Assembly (NCBI GenBank): GCA_000507305.1
Contig: DF240835.1
Location: 33,085-97,084, forward strand
Reading direction: 5' to 3'
Length of the DNA: 64,000 bases
Source: Breviolum minutum Mf 1.05b.01
Lineage: Eukaryota > Sar > Dinophyceae > Suessiales > Symbiodiniaceae
The notes under the pieces are model-generated. The model made no database searches, was not told the origin of the DNA, and worked only from the letters and a program-made list of their open reading frames with translations. The position numbers were made by a program, and so were the translations under genes. Positions 32,780 to 43,324 of the stretch are shown here, one piece after another; positions within the stretch are counted from its first letter, which is position 1, and every line of letters begins with the position of its first letter.

Positions 32780-34350
32780 GCCTTTCACTGCCACGAGACA
32801 GGTTGCAGTAGGTGCAGAACGAAAAACCGTCACGTTCATAGACAGGGAGAACTGCGTGCGAGGCGGCCGCAAATCAACAGCAGATAAAGTTCCGCTGTTT
32901 AAGAGTCTTGAAAGATTTGATCCAGCTGCTTGACATTGGGAAATGCTGTCCTGGGGGGCCTTTTAGTCTGGAAAGCTCTGGGGACAAAGCATTTGACGCA
33001 AATTCTTTGGAGATCAAAGGAGGAATTGTCAAAAGCTTGCTTCCCGGATGCTTAATTCTTGTGGTCGGTGGATTGACTTTCATTGAATGTAAAGCTGATG
33101 GAACAACCCAGGTTTGGTTTCTAGACAATGCTTCTAGAAACAACCTTGGGGAAGTTCTGCTCAGTTATGGCCAGGACTTATAGAACTCATGATGTCTCTG
33201 ATTCCTCCGAGATGAACAAGAAAGCGCGAGATGCATGGACTTTTGGTAAAGCCTACATCAAGAGAAGCCTCTCGGCTGCCACAAAGGTTAGGAATGGTGC
33301 TGTGCATTTGGCCTCCCACATGAAGAAATCACACACCGCACGAATTAACCTAATGACGAACAGAAAGATGGCTCAATCTCCGGAAGAAAGGGAAGTTGCA
33401 AGTGCTCAAGCAGCTGAACAGGAAAAGGAGAACAGGATCAAAGCTGATTCTTGGTACAAGATGCTCCTTTCCTGGGATGATGAGATTGCCATGGATATTG
33501 GACAACTTTGGAACATGACCGTCGCTCCAGACATCGAGCCAGTAGCGCATGCAGTCAAAGTTGAGAGGGACTTTCAAAAGCCCAGGCAAAGTCCTCAATA
33601 AGTTTGACGCTGAGTTCCTGCACTAGTAGAGGAGCGATATCTGCCCATGTTAACTGACACAATACCACAAGAGCAACATTGACTGGAAGTTCGAAGTCAA
33701 GGATTCTGGGCCTGAACCTCTGGAAAGAGGGTGGATCAAATCTTGCCTCAAGGGAATTCTGGCATATCCTGAAAGGTCAGAGCATTGCTTCGTAACCAGG
33801 TGTCTACCTTGGAGAGAGTATGCCGGAGCTTGGCACTTCGGTGCACAAGACGTGACACGTATCTTCGCAGACACGACCAAGTACGACACACCAGAAAAGT
33901 GCTCGAATCTTCAAGGGGAAGAGGTGAATGAACTTGCATACGCAATGCGGAGTGCACCACTCCTAAGCGGCAAACATGTTCCGTCTGAAATCAGAAGATC
34001 TCGTTTCTGGGCGGGAAGTTACCTGATTTTGTTGGACGTGTTGCTGGGAAAGCAGAGGATACAAAAGCAGGCGAAAAGGTCCGAGAAACTTTGTCTGCAG
34101 ATGATGTCCATACAAGCTTTCTTTCCGAGTATGACAAAAATTTAAAATATTGAATATTGCAAAAGTAGGCAGCGCAATTGAAGGAGTCAGCTCCAGAATG
34201 GGAAGAACAAGACTGGAGAGGCAAAACCATGCCATCAACAGATCGATGGGACCTGGAACTTTGGCCTCATCATTGGACATCAAAGCATAGAGCCCCAAGA
34301 TGCGGAGGCAGTTGGAAGTTGCTTTCATGGACATGGGCTTAGAACGCATC
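32780..34350 (+). pseudogene. Intronless broken coding block, family unknown
   Basis: Coding-like plus-strand segments succeed one another with no introns but with frameshifts and stops: RQVAVGAERKTVTFIDRENC, then IKGGIVKSLLPGCLILVVGG, then AYIKRSLSAATKVRNGAVHL...REVASAQAAEQEKENRIKAD, then IDWKFEVKDSGPEPLERGWI...WREYAGAWHFGAQDVTRIFA, then KVGSAIEGVSSRMGRTRLER. GC-richer than its surroundings. Breaks lie near 32933, 33180, 33590, 34143 and 34290. I recognise no family. It could be a processed pseudogene, a remnant of a retroelement's first ORF, or an integrated viral gene. Confidence 0.65.
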
Positions 34351-34399
34351 ACAATGTGCCTCTCTACGTCATTCTCGCACTTCTATTTTAATTCCTAAG

Positions 34400-35090
34400 A
34401 GGGCCACATAGGTATGCCGTGAAGCTTTGTTCTCTTTGGTTACACCTGGTCACTTACTTTCTCTTGGTCTCTTTTTGGACTACAGGCACTTAGTTGAATA
34501 TATATTGTACGCCCAATCCACTCCTTCCACTCGGCGCGACAATTTCGTGTCCCTTTGGAATAGGACTCGTCACTATCGTTGGGGTCCCTTCCGTCGACCA
34601 TTGAACGCCTCTAAAAGCCTTGGGCCTTGGGCGTTCATGTTGAAGACCCGTTTGTTTTCATTTTTTCCCCACAATGCTATTTCCATTGATGAACCACTTC
34701 CTACCGTAAACATCTCATACGCGACTCTTACCGGCAACTTCTATTACATCGCTCCATGCAAAGACGGGTTGACTGTTCAGGTCCAACTTACACAGTCAAC
34801 GTGGAACTTACACGTAAATTCTTTCTATCTACCTCACAACCCTTGCATAAACAGATGGTGCGTTACCTTCTCACACGGGCACTTGACCACGCTCGACGCC
34901 TCTTTAAATCCAACCTTCTAGCCACTGGTCACCCCTTTTTGTATCCATTGCAATCAGGATGAGGAAACAGCTAAACATCGTTTTTGGGAATGTCGAGCAT
35001 GTCAACAAATATGGAATAAATACTCCTCGCACTCCACTTTTGGTTCCCCCATTGTTCTTAGTTCCCCCTAATGGTTTTGTTTCCCAAATC
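34400..35090 (+). pseudogene. 3' end of a LINE-type retrotransposon, degenerate
   Basis: About 34480-35070 encodes the C-terminal part of a non-LTR retrotransposon ORF2. It ends in a zinc-knuckle-like motif CIHCNQDEETAKHRFWEC (C-x2-C, H, C), typical of the last domain of LINE proteins. Upstream frames SRPL-type and KQMVRYLLTRALDHARRLFK are separated by frameshifts near 34760 and 34935. No reverse-transcriptase core is visible, so the copy is 5' truncated. Confidence 0.6.
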
Positions 35091-35325
35091 ACTCGATTCC
35101 AAAGACAGCGTCATTGACCAACACCACCGTGTACAGAGCAACCGGCAGGATAGAAAGACTTGTGAGCGCCAAAAAGAAATCAACATCACACGTCTTCCCA
35201 GTTTTTGAGGATTCGAAAATCCCATCCATTCACATTTCCTCACCCAAATGCCCGATGTGTGGAATATTTGCCTACATGTAGGTAAATATTCCAGTCCCAT
35301 GGGTCCAGTCAGGTCATCCACCCAG

Positions 35326-35430
35326 ATTCATTTGCTCACTCCTAAGGTATCGTTTCAAGGTCATGCCGTAGACTTAGAAGGTGTCTTAGATACCTTGATC
35401 TACACGCCGCCTCACAACATGAGTGCCTGG
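35326..35430 (+). CDS. Exon: cadherin-like repeat middle
   Basis: Acceptor TCATCCACCCAG, phase 0 (an earlier one, ATATTCCAG, is possible). IHLLTPKVSFQGHAVDLEGV, then LDTLIYTPPHNMSAWE fits the cadherin-like pattern 'lsF.Gt...l..vL.tL.Y.P..N'. The 3' boundary is uncertain; the frame runs to 35499. Confidence 0.65.
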
Positions 35431-35818
35431 GAGATTTTGTTATTCAAAAACAAACGAACAAGAAAACAAAACAACAGCGAACATGGAACTTCTGGATGAA
35501 TTAAGTAAATCACCAAAAAACTAACATGTCACTTGAAAGATAGTGGTTGGAAGACGATCTTTTTAAAGGGAACACGTTTGTTTTCGGGGGTGTAGTTGTT
35601 GGTTTTTTAATTTTGTTGAGGGTGGGATGATGTCATGAGACAGGATTCAGTGAATTTTTTTTTGGGGTGTACAAACCTTACGGGGGCCAATAGGTCTAAG
35701 TCCCCTGACGCCCCAATTTTTTTTTGGTGCGACTGGATCGCCTGCAAAAGTTGTTTCCAACTGTGGCGACCCAGGTCATCATCATGGTTTGGATCATTTG
35801 TGCCTCTTCCTCCGTGAG

Positions 35819-35963
35819 GGCACTGGTGCTGTGTTGCCATCACCTGTGCGGCGCTATACGGGTTGCTGGGATGTTGATATTCAACCCACGCCGGTACCAG
35901 AGAGCAGCGTCACGGAACAACGGCAGTTTCCAGAGCCAAGAGCCATGTCCTGCGGCTTCAACC
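35819..35963 (+). CDS. Exon, function unknown
   Basis: Acceptor TTCCTCCGTGAG, phase 0; donor CAACCA/GTGCCT, phase 2. Reads GTGAVLPSPVRRYTGCWDVD, then IQPTPVPESSVTEQRQFPEP and RAMSCGFNQ. Two well-spaced cysteines and a PTPVPES linker suggest an extracellular segment. Confidence 0.5.
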
Positions 35964-36292
35964 AGTGCCTTTGACTCTGAAAAAGGTCCAACAAAACTTT
36001 GGTAAGAGGAATTGTTCATTTTCCAAATGTGGGCAAGTTATATATAGTGGATAAAATAGAATTTCCCTGAATAATATAGTTCCCTGGATGTACAGTGGAG
36101 AATATAGTGGGCAAGTTACGTCCAAGTTATATATAGTTGATATAGTTCCCTGGGTCATATTCATAATGACTCATTTTTTGGAGAGGGTAAAGGAGCAAAC
36201 ACCGATGACCTGACAGGCAAATCACAAGTGTGTGGCTGTGTGAGTGTGTGCCAAGAGAGAGAGAGGCCGCGACGCATTTTTGAGTTGCTTTG

Positions 36293-36359
36293 AGAGACAT
36301 GAAGGGCTCGACTTCTTTCAGTACATGGAAAACCAAGGAAGACCCCAAGGAACACCTAG
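36293..36359 (+). CDS. Exon immediately before a family B intron
   Basis: Reads MKGSTSFSTWKTKEDPKEHL in phase 1 up to donor ACCTAG/GTGGTGG. The 5' boundary is approximate. The codon split G+AA is completed after the element. Confidence 0.5.
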
Positions 36360-36472
36360 GTGGTGGTTTCAATTTCAAATATTTTGGAATCTTCCACCTC
36401 TATTTGGGGAAGATGAACCCATTTTGACGATCATATTTTTCAGATGGGTTGAAACTTTCAACCACCAACTAG
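36356..36472 (+). mobile_element. Family B element that is a complete intron
   Basis: CTAGGTGGTGGTTTCAATTT at the left; CAACCACCAACTAG at the right; flanked by the 5-bp duplication AACAC (36351-36355 and 36473-36477). The intron 36360-36472 starts at the GT four bases inside the left end and finishes at the AG of the right end. Confidence 0.85.
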
Positions 36473-36540
36473 AACACTCATATTTGATAAACACTGAGGA
36501 GTCCATCGTTTTTCGGGAAACTCCTGAATCTACCCCTTAG
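36473..36540 (+). CDS. Exon immediately after a family B intron
   Basis: Reads (E)HSYLINTEESIVFRETPE, then STP to a stop at 36540; the true donor is probably before this. In the spliced product AACAC and CTAG add nine bases, three codons, at the junction. Confidence 0.5.
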
Positions 36541-36590
36541 CTTCCCCCAAAAAAGGAACAAACCATTGAATGCTGGGGAACCCGTCCCTC

Positions 36591-36703
36591 GCCCTCCCTG
36601 AAACTAACAGCTAAAATCGCCTCTGAAAATGGATGATTGGAAGACGATCGTTTCCCTTTGGCATGGCCTATTTTCAGGGGCTATGTTAGTTTTAGGGAGT
36701 GTA
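36591..36703 (+). mobile_element. Family A element (introner candidate)
   Basis: GCCCTCCCTGAAACTAACAG at the left; CTATGTTAGTTTTAGGGAGT at the right; core ATGGATGATTGGAAGACG in plus orientation. Confidence 0.8.
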
Positions 36704-36862
36704 GCTTCCAGGTTCAATGTACAGAATGATTCAGCCTTCGAAGTTGAAAATGGTGACTTGGCTACAACTGGGCGGGTGATTTCCTCCTGTGCCCTATCCG
36801 GACCATGCGTGCAGATAGATAGAAACAACAGTTCCTGCGTTCATTTCCGGTGGAAATGTTGA
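36696..36862 (+). CDS. Exon starting inside a family A element
   Basis: Acceptor CTATGTTAGTTTTAG lies in the element's right repeat. The exon GG AGT GTA GCT reads SVASRFNVQNDSAFEVENGD, then TTGRVISSCALSGPCVQIDR and NNSSCVHFRWKC. SV comes from the transposon. Four cysteines suggest an extracellular domain. The donor may be GGAAAT/GTTGAA; otherwise it stops at 36862. Confidence 0.65.
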
Positions 36863-37292
36863 AAACGAACGTAACAAACAGGATTCACCAAGTTTTGCTA
36901 TTGAGAGATTTCAAGCTACTGATGTCAATACTTAGTCTAGTTGAAGGGGGATAAGAGCACCAGAATTGCATGAGCTTACTGGCTGAATTTGATAAGCTGA
37001 AGTCTCTTACACTCCTACTGAACCAGGCTTCTTTCTGGTGAATTTTGAGTGTGAGCATTTCCAGCGCCAGTTGTTGGGCTATCTTGGTGCCAGCTCGACC
37101 TTTTGTTTACCACGACACTCCATCGCTTCCATGTCCATAGGGGTTGCATTCACTGGGTCAAAGCTTGTTACTTGCTTAATTTTTGTTTGATTCGTTTGAA
37201 AACTCGACATAATATATTATAGACAATATATTTCAATATATTACATTATATTCATATATCCTAACATACATCGTAAGCAATCAACATTTCAG

Positions 37293-37376
37293 TTGCTAAA
37301 ATTGTGCGATGACGCCCTAACAGGACATCACACGTGTGTTGTTTGCACAAATGCTCCCACAAACAGCCCTTTGGAG
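37293..37376 (+). CDS. Cysteine-rich exon
   Basis: Acceptor CAACATTTCAG, donor TTGGAG/GTACAA, 28 codons, phase 0 both ends: LLKLCDDALTGHHTCVVCTN, then APTNSPLE. The spacing CDD...HTCVVCTNAP recalls short cysteine-rich ephrin-receptor-like (GCC2/GCC3) repeats, but a single unit is not enough to assign it. Confidence 0.6.
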
Positions 37377-37379
37377 GTA

Positions 37380-38900
37380 CAACTTGCGAACGCTTCATTG
37401 AGTTGTATCCCTTTGATCCCTTCGTACCCATGGAGGATAATGAGTCGAACGTATCAGAGGACCGAAAGATACCGGATCAGATCCGGATCAGCAACCATTC
37501 CCATGGCTGCAGATTCGTTGTGGTTTTTTAAGGATAAATCCCCGAGGCAAAACGAAGAACCTCCAGTGGTGTTGGAGGTGATGAACTTCAAAAAAAAGTT
37601 CACCAAATCCCAAGGGTTTTGGCAAAAAATGCCAGAATAGCATACCTGGTACCTAACCCCCTCCATCAATGAAGGGGGATGTATCTAGGAAACCATCTGT
37701 TTTTTTCGCAGGTGCAGCTGCAAAAACATCAGTGAAATGACACGTAGCTCCTCCAAGTCAGGGTAGAGACTTGCTGGCTCTGAAAACCTGGCGTTTTTTT
37801 CGCACTTCGCTTCGACCATCCCGGATTTTTTTAACTTGTTTGCTGCTGGTGTATAGGTCTTACCGAGCAGATTACGGCTTTAAAGAAAAGACCTAAGTGA
37901 GGCTGGTATTGGCTGGTATACTCACCTACTTGACCCTTTGTTCATCTTTGTTCCCTTAAGAGACGAAAATTACAGCAAGGACTGCATGACTTTTGCCCCG
38001 CACTTGAAACAGGTTTACAGCTACCTTCCTGATCTGTGTGGGTGTTTCCGAAGATTTCTACGTAATGTTTTTTGCAGAGCTTTTGAAGTCCAAAAATCTA
38101 CTTATTTTTGACTATATATATAAATCTTGGGAATCTTGCCCTCGAGTCATCCCGATTTGAGCATCATTTCGACCGTTGAAATTCACGTGGATGGCAGGAC
38201 TTTAATGATACAGATGTGACAGAAGCATCCTGCAACATCACTGGATCTTGCATTGTAACCTCAGTTCTGGACTTGCCTGATGTCATGGTGGAAGATCTGC
38301 CAGAAGCTTGAAAGTGAAGGTAGTTACAGTAATGTTTACCAAAAAAAATCTGGAAAGGGATAAAGATAGTAATCAATAGAAAGGGGATGGTTTGAGCAAA
38401 CCACCAATCTGAGGGCAATGCATGGTACTTCGATTTCCCGAAGTTGAGATGATTTGTTTCCGGAAGTTCTCTGATTGCCGGGCATCCGTTTGCAATACAT
38501 GCCACATGGCCATCTTGACCTTTGGAAGAGATTTTCAATGCAAAGGTTTCACTACAAAACCCAGAAGTCGATGAAAGTGGCGAAAAAACACCATGTACAG
38601 ATCAAGTGGCCAAAGCTTGTTTCCACCACTTGGAAATGACGACTTTGCCAGTCATAGGAGTCATAAGGAAATAAATGAGAAATTTACTCACCTCGAAATA
38701 TTTCATCGGGATGATTACAATTCCCTCAATTTGGAATCTGTATGAAGGACAAGGACTTCATGGGACGAGATTTAGATGTTTTCTCATACAATTCCAAGTA
38801 TGAGCTCAAGTGACCCTCAAAAAAAAATAAGAAAACAAACTGCAGCCAACAACCTTTTGTCCGGAAAAAAAAAACGGCAGAAGAACAACAACTTTTTTTG
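37380..38900. other. Mostly intronic; weak coding signals only
   Basis: A frame at 37382-37500 (FIELYPFDPFVPMEDNESNV) is exon-like but competes with a second frame. The rest has short frames and AT tracts, with nothing supported. Confidence 0.3.
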
Positions 38901-38907
38901 AAAATGC

Positions 38908-39060
38908 ATGTTGACTTTCAAGGAAGTGAGCGAATTATCATCTTTCAATCCGGAGCTGCCACAACTCTACAACCAATCCATTGTTGGATCAGATGTCAAC
39001 GGCACGATCTTCAACACTTCCGAGGTTGGATCGAGAATCGAGTCGGTCGACCATCTTCGT
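38908..39060 (+). CDS. Exon, function unknown
   Basis: Plus frame LTFKEVSELSSFNPELPQLY, then NQSIVGSDVNGTIFNTSEVG with good composition and N-glycosylation sites (NQS, NGT, NTS). Boundaries were not fixed; the frame remains open to 39105. Confidence 0.5.
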
Positions 39061-39228
39061 TGTGTTTTTGTTTTTTTGTTTCGGAACAACCTCATTACAG
39101 CTTGAATTTGGGCATGAAACCATAGTTTAACAAAATGGATGGTCTATCATGATGGATGATTGGCCGCCATGTTTATCATTCTAAAGATGAGGAAGTTGAT
39201 TGCCGGAGACAACCTTTCCTGACTTCAG

Positions 39229-39451
39229 GTCTTTACAGATGATCCTCGCAACGTGATCTTTGATGTTCCTCAGCTGATTGAGAGTCTGGAGAACTGTTTT
39301 GTTGAAAATTGGGTCAAAACAGCTTGGAACAATTTCACTCAAGCTGGCGATACTTCATTCATCCTCCTTGAACACACAGACAACAACAAGTTGACGGCTT
39401 GCCATTCATCTCTTGACACACCGGAAGCTATACTTACATACCCAGATATTC
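39229..39451 (+). CDS. Exon upstream of a family A intron
   Basis: Acceptor TTTCCTGACTTCAG, phase 0; donor GATATTC/GTATGT, phase 1; 74 codons. Reads VFTDDPRNVIFDVPQLIESL, then NCFVENWVKTAWNNFTQAGD and LLEHTDNNKLTACHSSLDTP. Unknown domain, probably extracellular. Confidence 0.7.
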
Positions 39452-39530
39452 GTATGTATATATATATATGATTACATATATACCTTGTTCTCTCCCACCT
39501 TCCACTTCCAGTTTCTTACCACCAATTTCG

Positions 39531-39662
39531 TTTACCCTCCCTGAAACTAACAGCAACTAAAATCGCCCCTGAAAAATGGATGATTTGGGTTGGCTGATTT
39601 TTCTTTCCTTTCGGGTTGGTTGATTTTTCAGGGGCAGGCTGTTAGTTTTAGGTAGCGTAAAC
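39531..39662 (+). mobile_element. Family A element (introner candidate)
   Basis: TTTACCCTCCCTGAAACTAA at the left; GTTAGTTTTAGGTAGCGTAA at the right; core ATGGATGATTTGGGTTGG. It occupies most of the intron 39452-39651. Confidence 0.8.
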
Positions 39663-39857
39663 CTGAAGAGATCGAAGGTTCTGACCAACATCACCTCCTT
39701 CAACATCTCCAACCTTTCGGATGAAAACCTGTCAAATGACACGACTTACAGCGAGAGTATCTTGCAGATTTACAGCCTTCAAAGCTTGGTGGAAGTAGCG
39801 CAAGGAAGTGATTTACAGCTGAATCTTGGGCAGTTTTTATTTGGAATCAACCAATGA
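39652..39857 (+). CDS. Exon starting inside a family A element
   Basis: The acceptor GCTGTTAGTTTTAG is part of the transposon repeat. C+GT completes an Arg codon across the splice, then SVNLKRSKVLTNITSFNISN, then LSDENLSNDTTYSESILQIY and AQGSDLQLNLGQFLFGINQ to TGA at 39855-39857. The codons for SVN derive from the element. The stop may be the real C-terminus or lie just past a non-GT donor. Confidence 0.7.
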
Positions 39858-40090
39858 GTGAAGGTTGGTGGACCTAATTGTTGGAGATTTTGTCAATATG
39901 TCCCTAGACATTCCAAATATATATATATATATACAGTCTTTATACATATTTCCTGAGAAGGTGTTTTAAAGGTATATTTTTAAAGCTATATTTTGTGCGG
40001 GGGTTGCTGAGATACCCTCAAACCGCAGGTGTTGGGATGTTTAGGCTGTTTTTTTGGTATAGAATCTCTCTAAGTTCAAAATCCTTTCAG

Positions 40091-40274
40091 AAAGGACTCA
40101 TGGGATATAAACTGGGGGGCAAGCTCCGCTCCTCAAGGAAGAACGTCTTGCAAGTGGATGAAAGCTCACCTGAACTTTGGACTTCGGCAGGTGCGGTGTT
40201 AGACCAGACTTGGAAGTTGGTCGAAATTCATGTTGATACGACGTTGATGGTTCAGACATCTGGCAACCTCACCA
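40091..40274 (+). CDS. Exon, function unknown
   Basis: Acceptor CAAAATCCTTTCAG, phase 0; donor CTCACCA/GTTGAG, phase 1 (or stop at 40277). Reads KGLMGYKLGGKLRSSRKNVL, then DESSPELWTSAGAVLDQTWK and VDTTLMVQTSGNLT. Confidence 0.6.
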
Positions 40275-41074
40275 GTTGAGGTTTGGTAGTTTTTTTTCTC
40301 CATTATTTACAAGGTTTTAGCACCATCCCGGGTGGTTGTTTGGGATTTCTTCAAACAGCAGGAGGTGGTGGTTTTGAATACATAACTTGTTTCATGTTCA
40401 TTCCAAAAAACGAGGGAAGATGACCTAGTTGACCAATATTCTTCAGATGTGTTATGTCTTTATTAGTTGATGTGAAAGATGTTGGCTGTTTGTGGCAATT
40501 TTGATGTTGATGGGTAGTGAACTGTTTGCGTAATTCTCGTAGCCAGATGACATGCAACTGGAGGAACGGAAGAACTGACCTGCCCTGAATGATGATGTTT
40601 GGCCAACACAACATCACCAAAACTCAAAACCTCATTGAAAAAATAAATGCAAAGACACACGTAATAGTTTCGATGTTCGATTGTGACTTTGATCAGTGTT
40701 TTGTTTGACGTTTGCTTTCTGAGCGGTTCTTGTTGTTTTGGCTTGACTCGGTCCTTAAAAGTGGAAGCCAAATTTCTTTTGATGCCACAAGGGTCACCAT
40801 TGCGATCTTTTTCTCCATATATAGAAATATACATACCAAAATCACCCTAAGACCATCCTCCAAAACAAACTGATCAAAACCTTTCTAGCATTTGGTTAAA
40901 TATGGTTTAATAATAAGTTCCTTCCAATCATTTTTTTTGGGGGGGACTCCTTACAGGTTGCGGGGGGGCAGTTTTGAGACTCCTTACAGCCAGCCACTTG
41001 AAAACTAAGCAACCAACCTTCCACCGTGGGTGGGGAGAGGCATCACTTCTGCACCGAAGTATTTCCATTTGCAG

Positions 41075-41173
41075 TTGGATTTGGCTGACGGTCTCAGTTT
41101 TCAAAGTCCAATGCCCGTGGCCTGCGGAGTTCTTGCTGCTACAAATGTGACGAATGGCAAGTCGACCCCTTGG
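41075..41173 (+). CDS. Exon, function unknown
   Basis: Acceptor TATTTCCATTTGCAG, donor CCTTGG/GTATTG, exactly 33 codons: LDLADGLSFQSPMPVACGVL, then AATNVTNGKSTPW. Confidence 0.65.
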
Positions 41174-41459
41174 GTATTGGGAAGGGAAGGTCAATTACCT
41201 TTGAAATTGCAGAAGAGCTTGGGATTGCTACTCGGGTTTCAACCGGGAAAGCTTGGGTGAATTTCCGTGGTGAGTGAATGTGAGTTTGAAGGAGTTAAAG
41301 AATAGGAGGTGTGCTTTTTTTTCGAGCGTGTTAAATCTCAAAGATTTGATTCTTGGTGTTTTCCACCCATTTTCCCCATACAAGTGATGATACACGGGGA
41401 TCCTTTTTTTTTGTGAATCCCAAGCCAATCCATATAGTCGGATTTTCCAACTACACACC

Positions 41460-41817
41460 TAACCAAGCCATTTTGAATTGTCGGCATCGATCTTTCGCGG
41501 TTTCGACGGCAACAAACACCGGAAAGATTCCCAATTCTCTTTGCAATGCCGGGCATGGCATTTCCTGGCCTGAGGCATGCGCCAGTGCATCTCTTGCAAC
41601 AATGCATCGCATCATTAGCAGTACATATTCCATGGGATACTCCAGTCGCTGGGTCCAGCAATCGGGATTTTTCGTTCGTCAAACATGGGCACCGCCGCAA
41701 CCAGTATCCGGGATATCAAACTTGGGGTATGAATTCAACAAGTTTGATGGATTGATGAGAGTTGCCAAGATGGAAAAAAGAACCGGAATTATGAAAACCC
41801 AGGGCCGCTGCATCTGA
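41460..41817 (+). CDS. Candidate coding segment, frame unsure
   Basis: Two plus frames and one minus frame are open. The favoured one reads RSFAVSTATNTGKIPNSLCN, then AGHGISWPEACASASLATMH. No splice sites were fixed. Confidence 0.3.
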
Positions 41818-41965
41818 AGTATGATGGTTTTTACTGAATGTGGTGTTTGTGTTTTTACATTTTACTTACATTCTTGCTGTGTTAAAAATGCATTTTTTAT
41901 ATTTTTTCGCTTAAAAGACCATATTGTTACAATTTGAGGTTCATGTGCTTTCTATTTATCAATAT

Positions 41966-42080
41966 ATGGGTGTTTCCTCAAATGGTGGTACCCCCAATCT
42001 CCACCCCAAGTGCTGATCATTTTTAGTAGGAAAGACCCATGGTTGTTGGGGAAACCCACCACTTTAGGAAACCCCTATAT
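41966..42080. mobile_element. Family C inverted-repeat element
   Basis: ATATGGGTGTTTCCTCAAAT at the left; TAGGAAACCCCTATAT at the right; internal ATCATTTTTAGTAGGAAA shared with the copy at 59327. Confidence 0.7.
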
Positions 42081-42165
42081 GTTTAGACAACCATTGTGAC
42101 CTATATCTATCAAAATCCCACCAGGGTCCCACCTGGGTTGGAGTCGGTTGTTCGCTACCCCCGAG

Positions 42166-42255
42166 GTCACGGCCCCGCCTGCCTCCACGGGGCCCAGCTT
42201 GATGTCCACCGTGCCGGCCAATGGCACCGTGGATGTGAGCACTTCCTCCTTCCAG
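42166..42255 (+). CDS. Exon: start of SbsA-type Ig-like domain (Big_5)
   Basis: Acceptor CGCTACCCCCGAG, donor CCTTCCAG/GTTTGG, exactly 30 codons: VTAPPASTGPSLMSTVPANG, then TVDVSTSSFQ. 'P.LMST.PANG..DVS.S' is the hallmark first strand of the SbsA Ig-like domain, a beta-sandwich in surface and secreted proteins. GC-rich codons set it off from the AT-rich introns. The matching C-terminal motif is on the exon at 48333. Confidence 0.8.
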
Positions 42256-43152
42256 GTTTGGGGGACGGATTCCCAAGTAGCCCCTGGGTACTAGGGAGGA
42301 TCACCCTGGAAATTTTACGGACATGGTTGTTGGTGCGGTCCCTAAAAATATAGGCAATCACCCCAAAAGGAAGGTATAATGGTTAATGGCTAATGGTCGT
42401 CTTCCAATGTTATATCTATTAAATTTCGGAGGTGTAAGTGGTGATCGGATCACCCGTGAAAATTGCAGCCATGGCAAAATGCCAGGGCCATGTAGGCTAA
42501 GGGGCACCACACTGCCCGATCCTGAAAAGGGCCGAAGACTAACCATGCTTATTAATTCACCACTTACTAAATGGACTGGCCATCTTTGAATCTAATGGGT
42601 TGACATGATTTTCGGCAAGTTTTCTGTCCCATCAAAAAATCTTGATACCATTTGGGGAAATGGTTGGTTTATCTTTCTCCAAGGTGTTGATTTTTTTGTT
42701 GGATGAGCCAGGTAGCAATCCGGTGGGTTGTAGGAGTTGAGATTTTCGTTAAAAAAGAACCTTCTCCAACAGTAAATGATGAGCCAATTTTGGCCAGAAA
42801 TTGTTGGGACTTGTCTTCCCTAGATTCAGATTGGAATGCTATGGCTGTTTTGAGGGGTCTGAGCCAATTTGGATATGATTCCATCTAATGCCCTCCAACA
42901 CACTTGGCCTCGCTGTTGGGGATATCACCTGTTTCCTAGCAAATGAGGAACAAATGAGCAACTCGTACTGATTGGTTGATCAGATTGGTTGATCAGATCG
43001 GCAGACAAACATGGTTGCGAGAAGATGAGCTATTCAAACAAAAGAATTCAAACATGGTAAGCATGGCTGGAACGTCCTGGACATGTTTCAATAGAAACTA
43101 GATTTCATTCTCTTGATCACCATCGTCATCATTGTCGTCATCACCCCTGTAG

Positions 43153-43324
43153 TTTGCCAACTGGCAGATAACTTCCTTAAGCAGAGTAGCTTGGAAAAGA
43201 TGATTGCCTGCGAAAGGAAAGCAGTAAAGCAAAGACCGCACTCCGAATTATCAAATGCAAACTGCTTTGCTGGTCAAATTGCCAATTGCAACCTCATCCA
43301 ACTTGAACTCAAAAAACGACCAAG
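43153..43324 (+). CDS. Exon, function unknown
   Basis: Acceptor ATCACCCCTGTAG, phase 1; donor CGACCAAG/GTAGTT, phase 2. Reads CQLADNFLKQSSLEKMIACE, then RKAVKQRPHSELSNANCFAG. Helical-looking, unlike the beta-rich neighbours, so it may come from a different gene. Confidence 0.5.

Noticed and set aside
33963-34352. 129-codon minus-strand ORF
   Set aside because: Antisense of the broken plus-strand block, whose plus frames have better composition.
41964-42080. Family C element as an intron of the Ig-like exon
   Set aside because: The exon at 42166 uses an acceptor 85 bases downstream; the element end is not at a splice site.
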